Shown here: positions 53,896-62,735 of the stretch, in pieces
How positions within the stretch are numbered: the stretch's first letter is position 1
Layout: every line of letters begins with the position of its first letter
Assembly: GCA_946811695.1 (NCBI GenBank)
Contig: OX328123.1
Location: 43,365,335 to 43,429,334, forward strand
DNA: 64,000 bases
Reading direction: 5' to 3'
Source: Gonocerus acuteangulatus
Lineage: Eukaryota > Arthropoda > Insecta > Hemiptera > Coreidae
The notes under the pieces: model-generated
Told to the model about the DNA's origin: nothing
Database searches by the model: none
What the model saw: the letters and a program-made list of their open reading frames with translations, nothing else
Translations under genes and position numbers: made by a program

Positions 53896-53937
53896 TCCCT
53901 TACGAGACTTGGAGAAAACAGGTAAATACTCTGTCCC

Positions 53938-54091
53938 TACTCGATCCGCAACACATACATATATAAATTTCAGCCACCTTTATTTTCGTGATCCATGGGT
54001 TCTGAATTGTGAAATAGCCGTTTCACGGAAATACCTCGAGCCAGCACTTTCGGATTGCGGCATGTGGTCAAGAATGGGAAGAACCGCACTA
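53938..54091 (+). mobile_element. HINE-2 3' end, displaced by the LINE
   Basis: ACATACATATATAAATTTC, then CCATGGGTTCTGAA, CCAGCACTTTCGGATTGCGG and GAAGAACCGCACTAA ending near 54091 follow the 3' end of the copy at 25950-26082 in the same order. Together with 46441-47942 it forms one element split by the LINE. Confidence 0.6.
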
Positions 54092-54839
54092 AAAACGGTC
54101 GTGAAGGAAGAGACTCTACTGAACTTCGTCCACAATACCAGAAATTAATTTCAATACAAGTTTCAAAATAAATACATATTTCTAAGAGATATTAAAAACA
54201 TTGGAAAATAATAGAGGCTAAGAAAATGAATAAAACAATAATTTATTGATACTAAATATACCGCCTATGCGTTTTTTAAAATATATTGTAGATGTTAAAA
54301 AAAAAAAAAAAAAAAGAAGAAAAATATCACCCATTTTGAAAAGTCTATACCCCGGTGTACTCCAGTGTATATGTTATCGCTATACACAGCTTGGTGTAAA
54401 ACGAAAACTTAGAACTGGAACGACCACACCTATCTGGTAACTGGGTCGAACCCCCTCCAAGATAAGGACTCTTCTACATTCTAAGCCTTTTTTTTCTTTA
54501 TCTTTAAACCTAAAACCCAATCATTCATGGAATCAATAAGTTGCTGAAATTTAGAACGAATTATTTTCGTTAAATAAACACTACAGATTTTGTTAAAAAA
54601 AAAAAAAAAAAAAAGAATAGAAATGACATGCGACTTTATTTCAGTCCACATACATTCATTTATACCGATTAAATAAAATTGAAAAATATAATTGAAGACC
54701 CTAAATTTAAGCAAAACTATTTATTTCTTTGGTTGATAAATGCTATAAATAAATGATAAAACGTGTGACAAGTGACACATTTTAGGCAGTTCTTTATTAA
54801 TAAAAATACTAAACTAAAAACTGCAGAAACGGCTTAGAT
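54092..54839. other. Non-coding stretch with A-runs
   Basis: Poly(A) runs of about 18 bp at 54297-54315 and 54596-54614 could mark old retroposon tails, but no body is recognisable. No gene is seen. Confidence 0.4.
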
Positions 54840-55400
54840 TTAGAAAAATACTTTTCAGAATGTACTTTTTTTAATAATTTTTCTATTTTACACCTTGAAA
54901 AAAACAGATGGAGATAGTTCATATAAATGCATTCGCAGGAATAAAAAAAAACAACAGAAACCCCTATTTTCAGAACATTTAGGGAAAGTGAAAATTAACA
55001 CACTTAAAAAATGAAGAAATTAAGTTAAAATCACACTGTTTTTAGTTGTAAATTTCTATTTTTGGCTACTATGGAGAATCATTCGTCTTTTACATCACTG
55101 TAGGATCAATATTGAAAGTTGTCTTGGATTTATCTTAAAGGCCAATAATCTCGGCATGTTTTGGCGAGCTGTCGTCGTTCATTAACTAACCAAAATAGGT
55201 GCTAATGACATTAGAAAAAGAAAAAAAACTAAGCACAGTACTTTCAGAATATATATTTTTAGGTAATCAATATAAATACATTCTTAGGGGGGGGGGACCC
55301 GTATATCCAGGACTTTTAGAGAAAGCGATAAATAACAAAGTTAAGAGACTTATAAAACAAAGAAATTAAGTTAAAATCACACTGTTTTTAGTTGTACACT
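54840..55400. repeat. Diverged tandem duplication, period about 347 bp
   Basis: GAAATTAAGTTAAAATCACA with CTGTTTTTAGTTGTA occurs at about 55014-55050 and again at 55362-55397. Preceding parts (TTTTCAGAATGTACTTTTT and TTTCAGAATATATATTTTT; TATAAATGCATTC and TATAAATACATTC) also correspond. No coding is present; it could be the interior of an unrecognised element. Confidence 0.55.
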
Positions 55401-56046
55401 TTTCAATGTATATATAGAAAAAATTGAAACATTTAGAAAAAGTCCACCCTGCCAATAACCTTTATAGGTATTGTTCCACTGAGCAACATATTTCAGAGTT
55501 TAAGACTTTCTTTTTTTATTTCAAACTAGGTTTAATGACTGCCAGTATATAATTTGTTATTATTTGTTTCTGTCTGTTCAATTAGGCTTCACTTTCTTGT
55601 AGAAAAATGATAAAATGTCTCTTCAGTAAACCATATACATTTCAAGGGATTGAAAGAAATTGTTTAGGTGTGGTTCCTAGTTGCTTGTTTGAGAGATAGA
55701 TTATTTGAGAGCTTGACTTAGAAGAGGCTTAAGTGGGATATTGATGGATTACTTGCTTGTTGTAAGGTATAATAGCCATTGACACTGTTGATAATAGGTA
55801 TAGACTTTCAAGAATGAATCCAGCCGAGTGATGAGGCATTGAATGAAGAACTCCTCGAGAGAGATTAGAGGTTCCTAAAAGTGCTGAACTCTCTAATGTA
55901 CTTCATGGTTGGAACGGCTTTAGAACCCCGGGGAAGGGTTTTATACACTTTAGAAATAGGGGATCGGCTCGAGAAAGATGGAGGGTTAGTTCATTTCATT
56001 AAGGCTCTCACTTCTTCGTTAGCAGTATAATGGCTGCCTCTTCAAG

Positions 56047-56048
<2 letters not shown>
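55401..56048. other. Non-coding stretch
   Basis: No gene or element end is recognised. Confidence 0.4.
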
Positions 56049-56077
<29 letters not shown>

Positions 56078-56104
56078 GCTCTCTCTCTCCTCTCTCTCTC
56101 TCTG

Positions 56105-56188
<84 letters not shown>

Positions 56189-56388
56189 NNNNNNNNNNNN
56201 NNNNNNNNNNNNNNNNNNNNNNNNNNNNNNNNNNNNNNNNNNNNNNNNNNNNNNNNNNNNNNNNNNNNNNNNNNNNNNNNNNNNNNNNNNNNNNNNNNNN
56301 NNNNNNNNNNNNNNNNNNNNNNNNNNNNNNNNNNNNNNNNNNNNNNNNNNNNNNNNNNNNNNNNNNNNNNNNNNNNNNNNNNNNNNNN
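56049..56388. repeat. (CT)n microsatellite running into a 200-base assembly gap
   Basis: An imperfect CT tract, 56049-56188, then exactly 200 N (56189-56388), then TA repeats. The round size suggests a placeholder of unknown true length. The long Arg/Glu and Ser/Leu ORFs here are translations of the repeat. Confidence 0.95.
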
Positions 56389-56403
56389 ATATATATATAT
56401 ATA

Positions 56404-56570
56404 AGTTAAGCCTTTGCGATAGAAAAGGCTGTTTTTAAAAAGAGGATAATAGGATAACACGAAGTACACTCACCGAGATCAGAATAACAACTGCTTTATT
56501 GCTTATCTAATCCTTCCTTTTATACTATCCTAGCCTGTTTACATTTGGTGGTCTGTTACTACCCTTAACA
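56404..56570 (-). repeat. 3' LTR (167 bp)
   Basis: Identical in length and, as read, in sequence to 61414-61580. On the minus strand it runs TGTTAAGGGTAG...GGCTTAACT. The outer flank is (TA)n next to the assembly gap. Confidence 0.93.
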
Positions 56571-56580
56571 GCCCCCCCCT
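56571..56580 (-). other. Polypurine tract
   Basis: AGGGGGGGGC on the minus strand directly before the 3' LTR, in the expected plus-strand priming position. The region 56581-56853 between it and the end of integrase is A-rich 3' UTR. Confidence 0.8.
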
Positions 56581-56853
56581 AGTTCCCGCTAGCCGGGAAC
56601 TAACTTAAATAACACAAAAACAAATATGATGAGAATAAACTAAGTGATAACATAAAATAAAATAACGCTTAACCAAAGACACAACAAACTACAGAAAAAA
56701 AAGAAGAAAAATGCACTACCTGCATGTTATTAATGTCTACTACTATAATAGATAAGAAGAAAGAAGAAAAGAAAAATAGAACTCCGACTAGTAATGAAAA
56801 TATGACAGAAATATAAAAGCATGTATCTTAAAAAGAAAACTAAAAACCTTGAG

Positions 56854-57480
56854 TCAACCATTGGCATTGTCGGTATGATGAAGTTGTTTCAATTGTTCCA
56901 CATGACACGTTCTCCGTTTCCTGGGTTCGTCGATAGACTCTAATGTTACAATATTATGTTCCCTCAGAACGACGACACGGTATGGACCGTCGTATAGGAG
57001 TAATTGTTTTCCCCTGTTTGATGGGATCCGTCTGTAGACCACGTCTCCGATTGATGGCAACTTCGCGAGGTCCCGGAGCTGATTTTGGGCTCTATTCAAT
57101 CTCTTTTGCTTCTCTGTTCTTAATTTCCTATATGTGTCCTCACGTATCCGCCGATGTTCCTTGTGAAGCTCAGTTATGGCATGGTTCTCGGGTGCTTCGG
57201 GTGGTGCTGCTCGCCGAGGGTTCGAAGTCCGAACAGAACTTCCAGCGGTGCGAATCCCGTGACGGCATGACCAGAGTGGTTGTATGCTATTACCGCACGT
57301 TCCATATTCTCTTGCGGCGAGACTGGCCCGCTTGCTGCTAACAACCGCAGGTGCTCTCCTAGGGTCCCATGTAGCCGCTCGATTATCCCTCTACCTTGCG
57401 GTCGACCAGGGGTATTGATATGCAATGTTGTATCCCAGCTGCCAGGAGGTCGCGCACTGTGCTGTTATTGAATTCTCGGC
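56854..57480 (-). pseudogene. Integrase C-half, broken into frames
   Basis: Continuation of pol after its stop at 57501-57503. Open pieces in changing frames carry the second catalytic Asp region (ADGGREF near 57475), the GIIERLHGTLGEHL segment with the catalytic Glu (near 57385), and a C-terminal part (57099-56854) with PSIGDVVYRRIPSNRG and YDGPYRVVVL, which is DNA-binding-like. Frame changes lie near 57505, 57430 and 57200-57230. The final stop is at 56854. These breaks should abolish integration by this copy. Confidence 0.8.
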
Positions 57481-57500
57481 CGCCATCTGCAACGATCTCT

Positions 57501-60182
57501 TTAGGAGTCCCCGTACACCTGAGCCCACTGGACAAGGGCCTGGCGTACCTGGTTCGCTGACTTGTGATCCACTGCGACTGCCATGGCTACCTTACTGAAC
57601 GAGTCGACAATCGTAACCCACTTCTGTCCGTGCCATGTAAAAGTATCCATCTGCACCGTCATCAGGGGATGCTCCGTCGTTGGTGTTTGTTCTGGTACAG
57701 TATGTGTAGGTCGCCGTTGATACTTAGCTTGCTGACACACTTGGCATTGGTTGAGTACAGTTTGTACTGTGTGTCGCATGCCATCCCATACATACGCTCT
57801 CCGCAGTGCCGTGAGGGTTTCCTTTTCTCCCCTGTGGTTGGTCTTGCCTTGATGGTAAGCAAGTGTAAGTTCCTTTTGTCTTTCCACATCCGGTACTTTC
57901 TCCCCGAGTCGTGTACATCGTACGAATTCTCTATCCAGTCCTATCCGTTCATCTCTCCAGAGCGCCGCAATTCGGTTCCATAGGAATTCATTTCCGACGT
58001 AAATGTACGTCCGTTGTCCGGAGGACGACGCATCGTTGAGCAACCTCACGATAGTATCTGCGGTGACGGCTGCCTCTGTTCTTATAGTACATTCCTTTAC
58101 GTCACGACGTTGCCTCCCAAACATGATCTGAGGGGTTCCTGATGTCACTGTCTTCCAGACGATATGACGCTTATGTCGCACCACGATGTCATCAATGATC
58201 GGCATCTCCGGTGGTCTGTCGGTCACTGACTCCGTCGCTTCGCTGGGGTGATCTTCTTGATTGTCCTCTTCAGGTGTCCATTCTTGAAAGAAGCGGCGTA
58301 GATCCGTTCCTGGCTGTTCTTCCTCCGATGACAAGGCGTTAACTGGCAGTTCCCTGGATAGCCAATCCGCTACGACGTTCTCGGTGCCTGGTGTGTGAAT
58401 AACTTGGAACGAATATTGGGCAAGTTGGTGCTTCCATCTTGCGACCCGGGCTGAGGATTCCTTCAATGACGCTACCCATTGCAGTGGTTTGTGGTCTGAC
58501 TTGACTATGAACTTGCGTCCGTACACATAGGGGCGAAAATGATCGATGGCCCAAACTACGGCGAGCAACTTCCGTTCCAAGGCACTGTATCTTGATTCCG
58601 TGTCTGTAAGACGCCGGCTTCCGAAAGCAACCGGTTGGTCTCCCTGTGGTCCAGGCTGAGTCAGCACCGCCCCGATTGCATACTCGCTGGCGTCTGTAGT
58701 TATTGTGAACGGTCTCGTGAAGTTTGGGAACGCCAAGAGAGGGGCCTTCTGCAGATCAATAATGCATTCCTTGATGTCTCGCTGTATGTTCTCCGTCATC
58801 CTGAAGGTCTGACCTTTCTTAAGCAGCAGAGTTAGGCGAGCTACTTTATGTGCCATCGCGGGTATAAACCGCCTATAATAGTTTAAAACCCCTAGCGTCC
58901 GGCGCACCGCCCGAACATCCTTTGGGACCGACATGTTTTGAATCGCAGCTATCTTTGCCGGGTCAGGCTGTACGCCATCCTTGGAAATGATATGGCCCAG
59001 AAACTTGATTTCGCTCTCTCCAAGCTTTGTTTTGGTCGCTGATAATTTGAGGCCAAACTTTCTTAATTGTTCAAATACCCTTCGCAAGTGGTGTTCGTGG
59101 TCTTTCATCGTCTTGCTAAACACGAGGAGGTCGTCCATGTAGATTTGGACGAAATCTTCTCCCAACCCTCGCAGGAACTCATCCATTAGCCGTTGAAACG
59201 AAGAGGGCGCGTTCTTTAAGCCGAAAGGCATACGCGTAAAGTGATAATGGCCTCTTTTAAAAGAGAAAGCCGTTTTCTCAGCGTCACGAGGGTGTAACCG
59301 AATTTGATGGTATCCCGCCTTCAAATCAAGAGTTGAGAAGATCCTTGCTCCTTGGAGCCTGTCAAGGATATCCTCTAGTCTGGGTAGTGGGTACTTTTCA
59401 TCGATCGTGAGAGAGTTGTGTTTGCGGTAGTCCACCACCAACCGATGCTTTCCGGGCTCTCCTGCTTTCGGTACGGCCCATAACGGACTATTAAACGGTG
59501 ACTTGCTCTCCACTATGATGCCCTGAGCCTTGAGTTTCTCTAACTCTTCACGTATTGAATCCTTGAGCAGGTGAGGATACCTTCTTTCCTTCACGTAGAC
59601 CACTCTGTCCTCCTTCAGGTTGATTTCGTGGATTGTTCTTCCCGTGACTCCGAGGGGTTCCCCTTCCCGCCAGAAGACGTTTTGGTACTCGCGCCGCAGG
59701 GCTCCAAACCGCTGATCAGTTGCTGCGATTACCCCTAACTGGCTTGTTGGTTGCGGGTTCCTGCCATCCGCTTTGTAGCTCCTTGTGCCTATGACTACCT
59801 TCCACTTGTTGTCCACGAGTTCGATCCGTCCGCCGGTGCGTGCCAGCAGGTCACAGCCTATGATTCCATCATACTCTGGTGGTAAGGTCTTAATCACATG
59901 CGCAGTTATATGTTTTGACGGTCTTCCCCACGTCTCCAAGGTCCACTTTACTTCACCTTCCACATTGCACTTTCCTCCTAGTGTAGACACTGTACACCCA
60001 CACCTTTCAATTTCGCCATCCCGCGGACTCCAGGCTTCTTTGCTTACAATAGTGCACGAACTACCAGTGTCTACAAGCCATCTGCGGTCTCTCTCCACAA
60101 TAATCGGCAACCACGCTTTTCGTTTTCGCTTATTATCTACCGCATGTACACATTCAAGGTTGCCGCTCCCTGGATACCGTTC
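57501..60182 (-). CDS. pol: pol: protease, RT, RNase H, integrase N-half
   Basis: Open frame directly after the gag TGA and in the same frame. Aspartic protease LVDTGSSCTIVS (near 60070); RT with FSTLDLKAGYHQI and the catalytic YMDDLLVFS (near 59135); RNase H with TTDASEYAIGAVLTQ (near 58690) and SDHKPLQW; a linker; integrase zinc region H...HRGEKETL...CQVCQQ (57850-57730) and the first catalytic Asp in VQMDTFTW (near 57640). The reading ends prematurely at 57501 because of a one-base discrepancy. There is no natural ATG at the start, so expression should depend on readthrough from gag. Confidence 0.9.
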   Translation of the reverse strand, partial: ERYPGSGNLECVHAVDNKRKRKAWLPIIVERDRRWLVDTGSSCTIVSKEAWSPRDGEIERCGCTVSTLGGKCNVEGEVKWTLETWGRPSKHITAHVIKTLPPEYDGIIGCDLLARTGGRIELVDNKWKVVIGTRSYKADGRNPQPTSQLGVIAATDQRFGALRREYQNVFWREGEPLGVTGRTIHEINLKEDRVVYVKERRYPHLLKDSIREELEKLKAQGIIVESKSPFNSPLWAVPKAGEPGKHRLVVDYRKHNSLTIDEKYPLPRLEDILDRLQGARIFSTLDLKAGYHQIRLHPRDAEKTAFSFKRGHYHFTRMPFGLKNAPSSFQRLMDEFLRGLGEDFVQIYMDDLLVFSKTMKDHEHHLRRVFEQLRKFGLKLSATKTKLGESEIKFLGHIISKDGVQPDPAKIAAIQNMSVPKDVRAVRRTLGVLNYYRRFIPAMAHKVARLTLLLKKGQTFRMTENIQRDIKECIIDLQKAPLLAFPNFTRPFTITTDASEYAIGAVLTQPGPQGDQPVAFGSRRLTDTESRYSALERKLLAVVWAIDHFRPYVYGRKFIVKSDHKPLQWVASLKESSARVARWKHQLAQYSFQVIHTPGTENVVADWLSRELPVNALSSEEEQPGTDLRRFFQEWTPEEDNQEDHPSEATESVTDRPPEMPIIDDIVVRHKRHIVWKTVTSGTPQIMFGRQRRDVKECTIRTEAAVTADTIVRLLNDASSSGQRTYIYVGNEFLWNRIAALWRDERIGLDREFVRCTRLGEKVPDVERQKELTLAYHQGKTNHRGEKETLTALRRAYVWDGMRHTVQTVLNQCQVCQQAKYQRRPTHTVPEQTPTTEHPLMTVQMDTFTWHGQKWVTIVDSFSKVAMAVAVDHKSANQVRQALVQWAQVYGDS

Positions 60183-61343
60183 TCATTGTAGCTTCTCGCT
60201 GCTGCATCTTGAGACTTTTCGCGTTTCGGAACGCCACGACCTTCTCGTTCGCAGTGTGTCGCCACTTTCGTTTCCCGACTCGTCCGAACTGGTGGTACCT
60301 TTCACGGTGTCGGAGAAAGTCCTCCTGACTCGCTGTGCGTTAATCTCCATCGGTTCTCCCTTATCGACAGTACTCTTCTTGAGGTAGGGGCATCGTCTGG
60401 CAATGTGCCCTCCCATCCCGCATTCAAAGCAGCGGGTTTTCTCACAACGGGCCGCTAAGTGTTTTGAGCTTCCACATTCAAAACATCGCTTTTCTGGTCC
60501 ACGTCTGGTTCGTCCTTCCGGTCCGCCTCCCGATCGTCCGCTTCTACGATTCTTCCGGTCCTCTTCTCCTCGCCATTCCCTGCGTTGCGGTCTCTGCCGG
60601 CTCTCTCGTCGGGGTCGAAATTCGACCCAGCCTTCTTCTACTCCGCTAGCGTCTTCTTCCGCTAACTTTTTTCCTTCTTCCACTAGTTCATTTGCGCAAT
60701 CGGTGAACGGCTTGTCCGACGTTGCCGAGGTTCCAGCTTCCCTTTTTAATTGGACCTTCAAAACTCCTCCAAGAAAGTCCATTAACTTTTCAGCCGTTGC
60801 GGCTCCTTGTTGTTCGCACAGCTTATCGGCAATCTTCCCGTACCAGGTTAAGAGTTTTTCTGCGAAGCTTCCGACCGACTGATGAGGTTTCCTTGTTTCT
60901 CGGAACATTCGCAGTACATCTTCTTCCGGGGCCCACCTGCCCCCTCCATAAACCTTCTTCAGCCGAGATTTGACCGTATCCCACAAGGTGCCCTCGTCAC
61001 TTTGGATAAGGTTTAGTACCTTCCGGCTTATACGATTGACAAGCGCTGCTCTCAGAGACGGCACTTCCGCTTCGTCCAACCACCCTGCGCTCATTTTCAT
61101 TGTAATGGATTCGTTTACGCGGTCGCCTGCTTTTAGGAAGTGTATTAGTTCACCCACTTCCCCGTTGAAACGTTCAATTTCCGATATTGCAGTTCGCATA
61201 TCGTGAGCATTTGACGTTTTTATTTTAATCCATGTTAAGGCGGTGTTCGGGTCCACCATCGCAACTTCATTTGCTTCTGCCATGCGTCTGCTATTTAGTT
61301 CGTCCTGAAGTGTACTTCGCGATCGCGACCGGTTCCGTATCAT
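60183..61343 (-). CDS. gag: gag of the minus-strand Gypsy element
   Basis: 386 codons from an ATG at 61343, about 70 bases after the LTR. Capsid-like region (LIHFLKAGDRVNESITMKMS, then VLNLIQSDEGTLWDTV), a basic Arg/Gly-rich stretch (EEDRKNRRSGRSGGGPEGR), and two CCHC knuckles, CFECGSSKHLAARC and CFECGMGGHIARRC. It ends with CAA TGA GAA; the TGA is at 60183-60185. Downstream codons stay open in the same frame into protease, so pol is probably reached by stop-codon readthrough, or the TGA is a point mutation in a once fused gag-pol. Confidence 0.9.
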   Translation of the reverse strand: MIRNRSRSRSTLQDELNSRRMAEANEVAMVDPNTALTWIKIKTSNAHDMRTAISEIERFNGEVGELIHFLKAGDRVNESITMKMSAGWLDEAEVPSLRAALVNRISRKVLNLIQSDEGTLWDTVKSRLKKVYGGGRWAPEEDVLRMFRETRKPHQSVGSFAEKLLTWYGKIADKLCEQQGAATAEKLMDFLGGVLKVQLKREAGTSATSDKPFTDCANELVEEGKKLAEEDASGVEEGWVEFRPRRESRQRPQRREWRGEEDRKNRRSGRSGGGPEGRTRRGPEKRCFECGSSKHLAARCEKTRCFECGMGGHIARRCPYLKKSTVDKGEPMEINAQRVRRTFSDTVKGTTSSDESGNESGDTLRTRRSWRSETRKVSRCSSEKLQ

Positions 61344-61396
61344 GTAGTCAGAAAGTGCCGCGCGGAGTTACCTTTTTCTCTACGCACCACTAGCAC

Positions 61397-61414
61397 TCCC
61401 GGGTTTCGGCACCA
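61397..61414 (-). other. Primer binding site, tRNA-Phe
   Basis: On the minus strand TGGTGCCGAAACCCGGGA follows the LTR. It is complementary over 18 bases to the 3' end of eukaryotic tRNA-Phe (...TCCCGGGTTTCGGCACCA). The first T coincides with the last LTR base, so the boundary may shift by one. Confidence 0.85.
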
Positions 61415-61576
61415 GTTAAGCCTTTGCGATAGAAAAGGCTGTTTTTAAAAAGAGGATAATAGGATAACACGAAGTACACTCACCGAGATCAGAATAACAA
61501 CTGCTTTATTGCTTATCTAATCCTTCCTTTTATACTATCCTAGCCTGTTTACATTTGGTGGTCTGTTACTACCCTT

Positions 61577-61580
<4 letters not shown>
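61414..61580 (-). repeat. 5' LTR (167 bp)
   Basis: Same as 56404-56570. It contains TTTTATACTATCC on the plus strand (a TATA-like motif, weakly placed) and the transcription start region. It borders a (TA)n tract at 61581-61634. Confidence 0.93.

Positions 61581-61634
<54 letters not shown>
61581..61634. repeat. (TA)n microsatellite
   Basis: TA repeats between the LTR element and the fold-back family end; the likely target of both. Confidence 0.95.
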
Positions 61635-61637
<3 letters not shown>

Positions 61638-61866
61638 GGTGTTCAAAACTCGATTGACACCCCCCTTTTTTTCCCACAATTTTTGAAATTTAAAAACGAA
61701 ACTTGGTGGGTCCTAACGTGGTCGAATGTACTTTCATTGGACCTAATGCACGACCCCTCAACTTTCTCCAGTTCTTCTCCAGAGACCCTAACTAACTCTG
61801 GAATCTGGAAAGGGGTTATTTTTATGACGGATTATTGTAGAGAATTGAATTTTATATCGTTTTGAG
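61635..61866 (+). mobile_element. Terminal fragment of the fold-back family of 9352-11502
   Basis: CAGGGTGTTCAAAACTCGAT, then GACACCCCCC, GTGGTCGAATGTACTTTCAT and GACGGATTATTGTAGAG match the outer right arm of the palindrome (reverse of 11280-11502) with few changes. The copy stops near 61866. It shows that the intact family end is TA-CAGGGTGTTC. Confidence 0.75.
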
Positions 61867-62552
61867 GGTAGTACTAACCATTCCCATTATTCTTATCTAA
61901 TACAAACGTTATTTCATTATGATGTTATTTCGGAAATAATTATTTTTTTTCTCTGTGAAATAATTATTTCATAAATAAAAAATACTGAAATATCAATGAT
62001 CAAATAGTTGTTTCAGAAATAAAGCTTTTAGAAATATGTTGATTTATTTCAAAGAATGATCAAATTTTCAAATAATTATTTCAAGGAATAAATAAATCTA
62101 GTTATCTGATGAAGAATGTTTTATTTAATTATGAAATAACATTTAATGAATTTACATTATTTCGGAAATAATTATTTCATGAAATAACCATTTAATTTAT
62201 TTGAGAAATAAATTATTCCAGTAGTGCCCAGGTCTATTCTGAACATCTAACGAGATGGTCGTAGAATCGGAAGTTGAACGGGAAGGGGGGCCTGTGATAA
62301 ACCAAGAGGAACTTTAGACCGTTATTCTTGAGTATAGATTGAACACAATGTCTGATTATTGTATATTTCTTAAATACTATTTTCATTTATTTATTTATTG
62401 CTGTTAAGGTACTCAATGATAATTTTGTTGGAATATATATATGATGTTTCTGTAATAAAATTTCGGAATACATTTTGTTTTTCATTAATGTCTTTGCATA
62501 TTTAAATCTGTAATTTGCTAAAATAAAAATTAAGAATTAATTGAAGTTGGAA
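61867..62552. other. AT-rich stretch with repeated ATTATTTC words
   Basis: Between 61915 and 62215 the words GAAATAATTATTTCA and ATTATTTC recur, many as short palindromes. No gene is seen. Confidence 0.5.
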
Positions 62553-62735
62553 AAGTGTGCGTAAGAGCTAAGGTGTGGGCACTCCGTGCCTAAGGTCGTG
62601 GGTTCGATTCCCAATAAGGGTTTTCAAAAAAAGAAAAGAAATCCGCCCTGAAAGAAAGAAATGGGGTAACCTGTAGAAAACCCGTCTCAGAAATCTTTGT
62701 CATGAATAAGTGGCGTTAAAATTTAAATAAATTTA
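62553..62735 (+). mobile_element. tRNA-derived SINE-A copy
   Basis: A-box-like GTAAGAGCTAAGGTGTGGGC, B box GTGGGTTCGATTCCC, a body with GGGGTAACCTGTAGAAAACC, and a tail GGCGTTAAAATTTAAATAAA. It is the best preserved of three copies. Confidence 0.75.

Larger units (their letters stand above)
48249..53937 (-). mobile_element. Jockey-type LINE, degenerate, interrupted by HINE-1 copy c
   Basis: Minus strand: 5' region near 53930, ORF1 (53895-52578), ORF2 (52581-48671), a 3' UTR and a poly(A) tail (plus T-run 48249-48271). Both ORFs carry breaks, and HINE-1 occupies 48771-50045 near the ORF2 end. It lies within the TA tract of a HINE-2 copy whose 3' end resumes at 53938. Absence of RNase H and the C2HC-type ORF1 place it in the Jockey group. 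Confidence 0.8.
56404..61580 (-). mobile_element. Gypsy-type LTR retrotransposon without env (5.2 kb)
   Basis: Two 167-bp LTRs (56404-56570 and 61414-61580) that I read as identical. On the minus strand: LTR beginning TGTTAAGGG, an 18-base tRNA-Phe primer site, gag, an in-frame TGA, pol (protease, RT, RNase H, integrase), the purine tract AGGGGGGGGC, then LTR. TA-repeat flanks give an ambiguous TATA target duplication. The LTRs are short for a Gypsy element. Integrase coding is broken in three places, yet the identical LTRs imply a young insertion. Confidence 0.9.

Noticed and set aside
56008..56469. Long Arg/Glu and Ser/Leu ORFs
   Set aside because: Artefact of the (CT)n tract read through 200 N.
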